Below are positions 1 through 7,237 of a stretch of 7,237 nt of DNA, piece after piece. Position 1 is the first letter of the stretch. Each line of letters opens with the position of its first letter. Source of the stretch: JAJXZP01 sp035505775 (lineage in GTDB: Bacteria > Spirochaetota > Spirochaetia > Treponematales > Rectinemataceae); contig DATJQN010000280.1 in NCBI GenBank assembly GCA_035505775.1, positions 1 to 7,237 of the forward strand. The letters run 5' to 3'. The translations under genes were made by a program, and so were the position numbers. The notes beneath the pieces are model-generated. The model was given only the letters and a program-made list of their open reading frames with translations, searched no databases and was not told where the DNA came from.

Positions 1-39
1 GAAAAGCATGCAGAAAAGCCTCGATCGAGCAGGTTTCAT
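1..39 (-). CDS. Start of a divergent gene, unknown product (partial)
   Basis: Read on the minus strand, an ATG at 39-37 opens a frame that stays open for 13 codons to the window edge, giving MKPARSRLFCMLF. A strong Shine-Dalgarno sequence (GGAGGAT, complement of 46-52) ends the core GGAGG 8 bases before the ATG, which is why I accept it as a real start. The visible N-terminus is basic (K2, R5, R7) and then turns hydrophobic (LFCMLF), as at the beginning of a signal peptide or a membrane segment; a lipoprotein or exported protein is possible but 13 residues cannot decide it. The gene is divergent from the McsA-McsB fusion and shares its intergenic region. I do not recognise the family. In Firmicutes the position before mcsA is usually held by the repressor gene ctsR on the same strand, which is not the case here. 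Confidence 0.5.
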   Translation of the reverse strand, partial: MKPARSRLFCMLF

Positions 40-44
40 CCAAC

Positions 45-64
45 TATCCTCCGCGCGGACTATA
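45..64. promoter_or_regulatory. Palindrome between divergent genes, candidate operator
   Basis: Positions 50-59 (TCCGCGCGGA) form a perfect 10-bp palindrome. After a 2-base mismatch on each side, TAT at 45-47 pairs with ATA at 62-64, so the inverted repeat spans 20 bp. It lies between the divergent starts, overlaps the ribosome binding site of the minus gene, and is next to AT-rich -10-like hexamers (minus TATAGT at 64-59, plus TATACT at 75-80). A dimeric repressor bound here could control both genes. It resembles neither CIRCE nor the direct-repeat CtsR operator as I know them. The role as an operator is inference; short GC-rich palindromes also arise by chance. Confidence 0.25.
46..52 (-). 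promoter_or_regulatory. Ribosome binding site of the divergent gene
   Basis: The complement reads GGAGGAT, a near-perfect Shine-Dalgarno sequence, with 8 bases between GGAGG and the minus-strand ATG at 39. It is the main evidence that the truncated minus-strand frame is a real gene. It overlaps the left edge of the neighbouring palindrome. Confidence 0.55.
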
Positions 65-74
65 TCCGAATCGC

Positions 75-80
75 TATACT
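75..80 (+). promoter_or_regulatory. -10-like hexamer for the McsA-McsB/clpC operon
   Basis: TATACT matches 5 of 6 bases of the sigma-70 -10 consensus. Transcription would start about 6-7 bases downstream, at 86-88, which is the ATG at 87 itself. No convincing -35 element is present at the usual distance (about 52-57 is CGCGCG). No Shine-Dalgarno sequence lies between 65 and 86. Together these suggest a leaderless mRNA, but a promoter further upstream cannot be excluded. Confidence 0.35.
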
Positions 81-86
81 TTTACC

Positions 87-1669
87 ATGGCTTCAACTAT
101 AGTCGATTCCGTGATCTGCTCGCAGTGCGGAGAGCGGGAAGCCGATGTCTTCATCCGCAGAAGAGTTGGTGACGGAGTTCCGACAGCCGGCCCCGCCGGA
201 ATCGCGGATCTCGCCCTCTGTGAGTCCTGTGCCCGGGGGCGGGGCATGGTCGTCGGCGATGGACGGCTGGAACTCAGTCTCGGAGAGATCCTGCATTCCG
301 CCATAGAGGACAAGCCTACGGAGGGCTTCCCGGTCTCCGGTCCCCCGCGGTGTTCCGTCTGCGGCATGGAGTACGCGACACTCATCAGGGAGCGACGCCT
401 CGGTTGCGCCGCCTGCGCCGGGAACTTCAGGACCCAGCTTCGACGCCTTATCCCCCCCCTCGTTCTGAACGGAGCTACGGTCAACGAAACGCCGGCTCTG
501 AAGCCATCGGCCGACCGCGGCAGTGCGCAACTCTTCGAAGCTTCGCCTCCAGCGCAGGAGGCGCTGCGCGGGGCTCCGGAACTCACTCCGCTTTTCCGGT
601 ATCCCGCCTTTGCCTACCCCCCCCCGGAAACCGACCCAACGGGGAGCGGCGCCGACGTGGTCATCGCCACGAAGGTGACCCTTTCCCGCAACATCGCCGG
701 CTGGCCCTTCCTCGCTGCTTCGGCCCAGATCATCCCATCACTTCGCGTCATTCTTGCAGGGCTCTTTGATGGGGATTCCGGCTTTGACCTCCTTCGGCTC
801 ACCGCCTTGCCGCAGAGCTGGCGGCGAGCCCTCTCGGAGCGTGCTTTTGTGTCGCGCTCCTTCTCCTCCGACCCGGAGGCCGTCCTCGCCGCGTCACGCG
901 CGCAGCCCGTCTATGTCGTTGTGGGCGACGGAGAACATCTGCGTATCGTTTCGCGGGTACCGGGGTTTGATAGTATACGGGCGCTTGGCCTGGCCCAGGC
1001 ATGTGCCGATCATCTGAGTAGCCGGCTTCCGCCCGGCACGGACTTCGCGCGGGACGAGGAGTTCGGCTGGCTCTGCGCCCGTGCTGACGACTGCGGGACG
1101 GCTCTTTCGCTTTCGGCGGTGCTGCACCTGCCGGCGCTCGTTCTTGCGGGGCTGCATGAGCGCTACATCAAGAGCGTCCTCGCGGAGGGCGCGAGCGTTC
1201 GAGGGCTGTACGGCATCGACACGGAGGGCGCCTCGCCCTCGATCTTTGAAATCGAACTGGGACCGGCCGACGGCAGACCGGGCCGATCGGCTGCGGATCT
1301 GCTCGATTCCTGCGTGCGCGCCGGAATCGAGGCTGAACGCCGGGCGCGAACGGGGCTGGCAGCGACGCGTCGGGATTCGCTCGCCGATATGGTGGGCAGG
1401 GCCTTCGGGGTCTTGCGCTACGCCCGCCGCATCGACGCGGCCGAGGGACTTCAGGTGATTTCAAGGCTCCGGCTGGGTTCGCTGCTCGGCCTGGCCGCGG
1501 GCGCCGACGGCGCCGCCCTCGACGCTCTGCTCGAGGAAGTGGGGCCGGGCAGCCTGGCGGCGGCGATGGGACTGGACAGTCTGCCCGAGCGCGGGCAGGA
1601 AGAGGTCATGAGGGTAGTCCGGCTCCGCGGCGCTCTCACCGGGCTGCATTTGGTAGAGGGAGGTAGTTG

Positions 1670-1670
<1 letters not shown>
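87..1670 (+). CDS. mcsA-mcsB: McsA-McsB fusion protein, probably a pseudokinase
   Basis: In Firmicutes McsA activates the protein-arginine kinase McsB, which marks proteins for ClpCP and also acts as a ClpC adaptor; here both are in one 527-residue chain. Residues 11-48 hold a first zinc site (C11, C14, C45, C48) and residues 89-114 a second (C89, C92, C107, C110, with the typical CxxCGMxY...LGCxxC pattern). The UVR segment that normally ends McsA is absent. A Pro/Ala-rich linker (about 130-188) leads to a McsB-like region (about 189-520), recognised by GDGEHLRI (280-287), DEEFGWL (323-329), LHLPALVL (346-353), VRGLYG (371-376) and the C-terminal RLRLGSLLGL. Catalytic residues appear lost: ATKVTLSRN (194-202) replaces SSRxRLARN, D281/G282 replace the EE of NEEDH, R332 sits where the active cysteine belongs, S341 replaces an ATP-site arginine, and I377/D378 replace the glutamate after RGxYG. 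Phosphorylation is therefore unlikely; a ClpC adaptor role is my inference. ATG at 87 is the first start in frame and lies close to C11, but no ribosome binding site precedes it; GTG at 111 is an alternative. The gene ends inside the clpC start. Confidence 0.85.
452..459. repeat. Poly-C tract (C8) at the end of the McsA part
   Basis: Eight consecutive C lie in codons 122-125, just after the second zinc finger. The heptamer C CCC CCC at 452-458 is in phase for a -1 slip. Loss of one C (or a +1 slip) meets TGA at 466-468 and would give a 126-residue McsA-only protein; gain of one C (or a -1 slip) would run to TGA at 767-769, about 227 residues. Slippage here is a possibility, not something the sequence proves. 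Confidence 0.6.
617..625. repeat. Poly-C tract (C9) in the linker before the McsB part
   Basis: Nine consecutive C encode part of Y177-P-P-P180 in the linker, about 14 codons before the degenerate kinase motif. It is the longest homopolymer run I see in the window. Loss of one C leads to TGA at 676-678, and gain of one C leads to TGA at 767-769, so either indel would remove the whole McsB-like region and leave the zinc-finger part intact. Confidence 0.6.
1658..1664 (+). promoter_or_regulatory. Ribosome binding site that sets the clpC start
   Basis: GGGAGGT lies at the end of the fusion gene, with 6 bases between GGAGG (1659-1663) and the ATG at 1670. This favours ATG 1670 over the in-frame TTG at 1667, which would leave only 3 bases. 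The upstream stop TGA (1668-1670) shares its last base with this ATG (TGATG), which points to translational coupling. Confidence 0.75.
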
Positions 1671-4170
<2,500 letters not shown>

Positions 4171-4174
<4 letters not shown>

Positions 4175-5643
4175 CGCTCATCCGCGCCGATCAGCGAACG
4201 TAGCTCGCGCAGCCGCTGCTCATCGAGCTTGACCGCCAGGTTCTTCTCCTGAGTGGGAATGACGAGGCCTTTCGGACCGTTCTTTGCCCGGCGCAGGTAC
4301 TTTACGAAGGTGTAATAGACGTCACCGCCTCCGTTCGACCGCCCCTTCGAGTAGTAGATGGCCAGGTTGCCTGCGTCCAATAGGATGTCGAGGGGGACGG
4401 TCTTGCCCTTTCGCGCCTTTACGAAGACATAGGAACCGGCCCAGTCGCGGGCATGAAGCCAGAGGTCAGAGCCGCGCACATGGCGACGGAGCAGCTCATC
4501 GTTTTCCTTGGCGGAACGTCCGACCAGCACTGTCCAGCCCTTTCTTTCGAGGGAGAGACCGGGATAGCCTCGCTCTCGCGTTTCCCGGACCGTACCGCCT
4601 TTGGCCAGGGCTCGGGCCAGCATCAGCGGATCCGCTTCTGCCTCCAGAGCGGTACGCTCCTCGTCAAGTTTTTTCAAGCCGGCTTCGCAGCCCTCCAGCT
4701 CGGATTCCAGCTCCTCGAGCCCCGAGCGCGCCTTGCGATGGCGCTCGTAGTAGGCCTGGGCATTGGCCACAATGCTGAGCCGGGGATCCACCGGAATGCT
4801 GACCTCGCCTCCACGGTAGAAGTCCTGACAGTCCAGGTATTTGGATTCAAGGGTCTGGGCCTGATTCGCCATGAGAATGTCGGCCAGCTCCCGCAGTCGC
4901 TCCGAATCCCGGTACTCTGCAACCTTCGCGGCCAGTTCGGCCCGGCGGAGTTCGAGCGATCTCCGCCGCTTTTCGAAGCGCTCCCGGGCCGTCTCGAGGA
5001 GTCGCTCGCGCGAGAGCTCGCCGCCGCGGGCGGCGTAGTAGTCTTCCACCCGCCTGTTGAAGCTGCCCTCGCCGGGCAGGTCGCGGACTTCGAAGACGCG
5101 GCCGGTCGGCCCCTCGCCCGCGAGGCGCGCCCTGCTCTGGGCGAGGAGCGATGCTTCGTCGAGGGCAAAGGCCTGTCCGGAGATTTCGCCCCGCCGGGGC
5201 CGGCGGGCTATCGCGTCGACGACAAGGCCCTCCCCGTCGACCAGCACGATATTGCCCGCCCCGCTCCAGAGCCGGGCGTAGAGGCTATAGAGCCGCGTCA
5301 CCGGCTCGGCGGCATCCTCCTCATGGCGCGTCGTCAGGATGTCCATCCGCACGATGCGCTCGTCACCGAGCTGGGAAACCGACTCGATCCGTCCTCCGCG
5401 GATCCTGGATCGGAGACATTCCATGAAGCGCAAGGGACGGTCCGGCTTTTTAGGGGGAGATGAGAGGGAATGGATGCGGCAGGCTCCCTGGCCGACCGAG
5501 ATGTACAGGTCGAGTTCTTTACCGGATTTATACAGTCCCAGGCAGATGGAATCGAAGGTGGGCTGTATGATCCGTTCAATTTTCGCGCCGACGAGGTCGA
5601 GCTCGGAGAGAACGAGATCGATTTCCTTCCAATTGAGCGACAT
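4171..5643 (-). CDS. NFACT family protein (short RqcH/Fbp-like)
   Basis: This 490-residue protein belongs to the NFACT family. The best-studied bacterial member, RqcH, binds stalled 50S subunits carrying peptidyl-tRNA and adds alanine tails; older annotations call the family fibronectin-binding. The NFACT-N domain (about 1-150) includes QLGDERIVRMD (91-101) and WSGAGNIVLVD (126-136). A long charged helical region (about 210-360), probably the coiled coil with its middle insert, contains the family-like VDPRLSIVANAQAYYERH stretch. The NFACT-R domain (about 369-480) has GRSAKEND (375-382), DLWLHARDWAGSYV (393-406) and YYSKGRS. It is shorter than the roughly 570 residues of Bacillus RqcH: the segment 150-205 shows no recognisable helix-hairpin-helix region. 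The family DR pair is ER (95-96) here, and GSHV is GSYV. ATG at 5643 is the first start after the secA stop, three bases away, with only a weak TAGG as ribosome binding site, so translational coupling to secA is likely. The family is sure; alanine-tailing activity is not. Confidence 0.9.
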
Positions 5644-5646
5644 TGC

Positions 5647-7237
<1,591 letters not shown>

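Noticed and set aside
1..86. CIRCE or CtsR operator upstream of the fusion gene
   Set aside because: Neither the TTAGCACTC/GAGTGCTAA inverted repeat nor the GGTCAAA direct repeat is present.
350..769. Plus-strand alternative frame of 139 codons inside the fusion gene
   Set aside because: Arginine- and proline-rich shadow frame with no domain and no ribosome binding site; it matters only as the frame that would be read after a -1 slip at the poly-C tracts.
1667..1669. TTG as the clpC start, one codon upstream
   Set aside because: ATG at 1670 has the better codon and a better distance (6 bases) to the GGGAGGT site.
4453..5463. Plus-strand open frame of 336 codons antisense to the NFACT gene
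   Set aside because: It lies wholly opposite a gene with clear family motifs, shows no recognisable domain, and such long antisense frames are common in high-GC DNA.

Overview
The window is high-GC bacterial chromosome, densely coded and free of mobile elements, RNA genes and CRISPR. It holds two short operons that converge. On the + strand, a 527-residue protein combining McsA-like zinc fingers with a McsB-like (arginine kinase) domain overlaps a full-length ClpC AAA+ unfoldase gene by one base. On the - strand, a secA gene, cut by the right edge of the window, is followed three bases later by an NFACT-family (RqcH/Fbp-like) gene. The left 86 bases contain the start of a divergent gene and a compact divergent promoter region. 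A diderm with a McsA/McsB/ClpC system, for example a spirochaete, would fit, but this taxonomic guess rests on remembered family similarity and is weak.

Layout: 1-39 (-), first 13 codons of an unknown protein with a strong ribosome binding site; 40-86, divergent intergenic region with a 10-bp palindrome and a -10-like hexamer; 87-1670 (+), McsA-McsB fusion; 1670-4174 (+), clpC; 4171-5643 (-), NFACT protein; 5647-7237 (-), secA C-terminal part. The clpC and NFACT stop codons are the two strands of a single CTAG. There is no gene-free stretch longer than 300 bases.

The most interesting element is the fusion protein. Its fold-level similarity to McsB is clear, but nearly every residue I recall as needed for arginine phosphorylation is replaced: the SxRxR ATP motif, both glutamates of NEEDH, the catalytic cysteine, a downstream arginine, and the glutamate after the RGxYG motif. 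The phosphoarginine pocket also appears altered. It therefore looks like a pseudokinase fused to the McsA adaptor. The partner ClpC keeps all its ATPase motifs, a UVR-type middle domain, a ClpP-docking LGF loop, and both N-domain glutamates used to read phosphoarginine. The simplest model is that the fusion has become a non-catalytic ClpC adaptor or regulator. Two poly-C tracts (C8 and C9) lie just where the McsA part ends and the linker leads into the kinase-like part, so slippage there could switch between McsA-only and fused products.

The opposite operon links protein export (SecA) to a short RqcH-like protein that lacks the helix-hairpin-helix region of Bacillus RqcH and has ER where that family has DR. 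All four main genes concern protein quality control or export, but shared regulation is not shown by the sequence.
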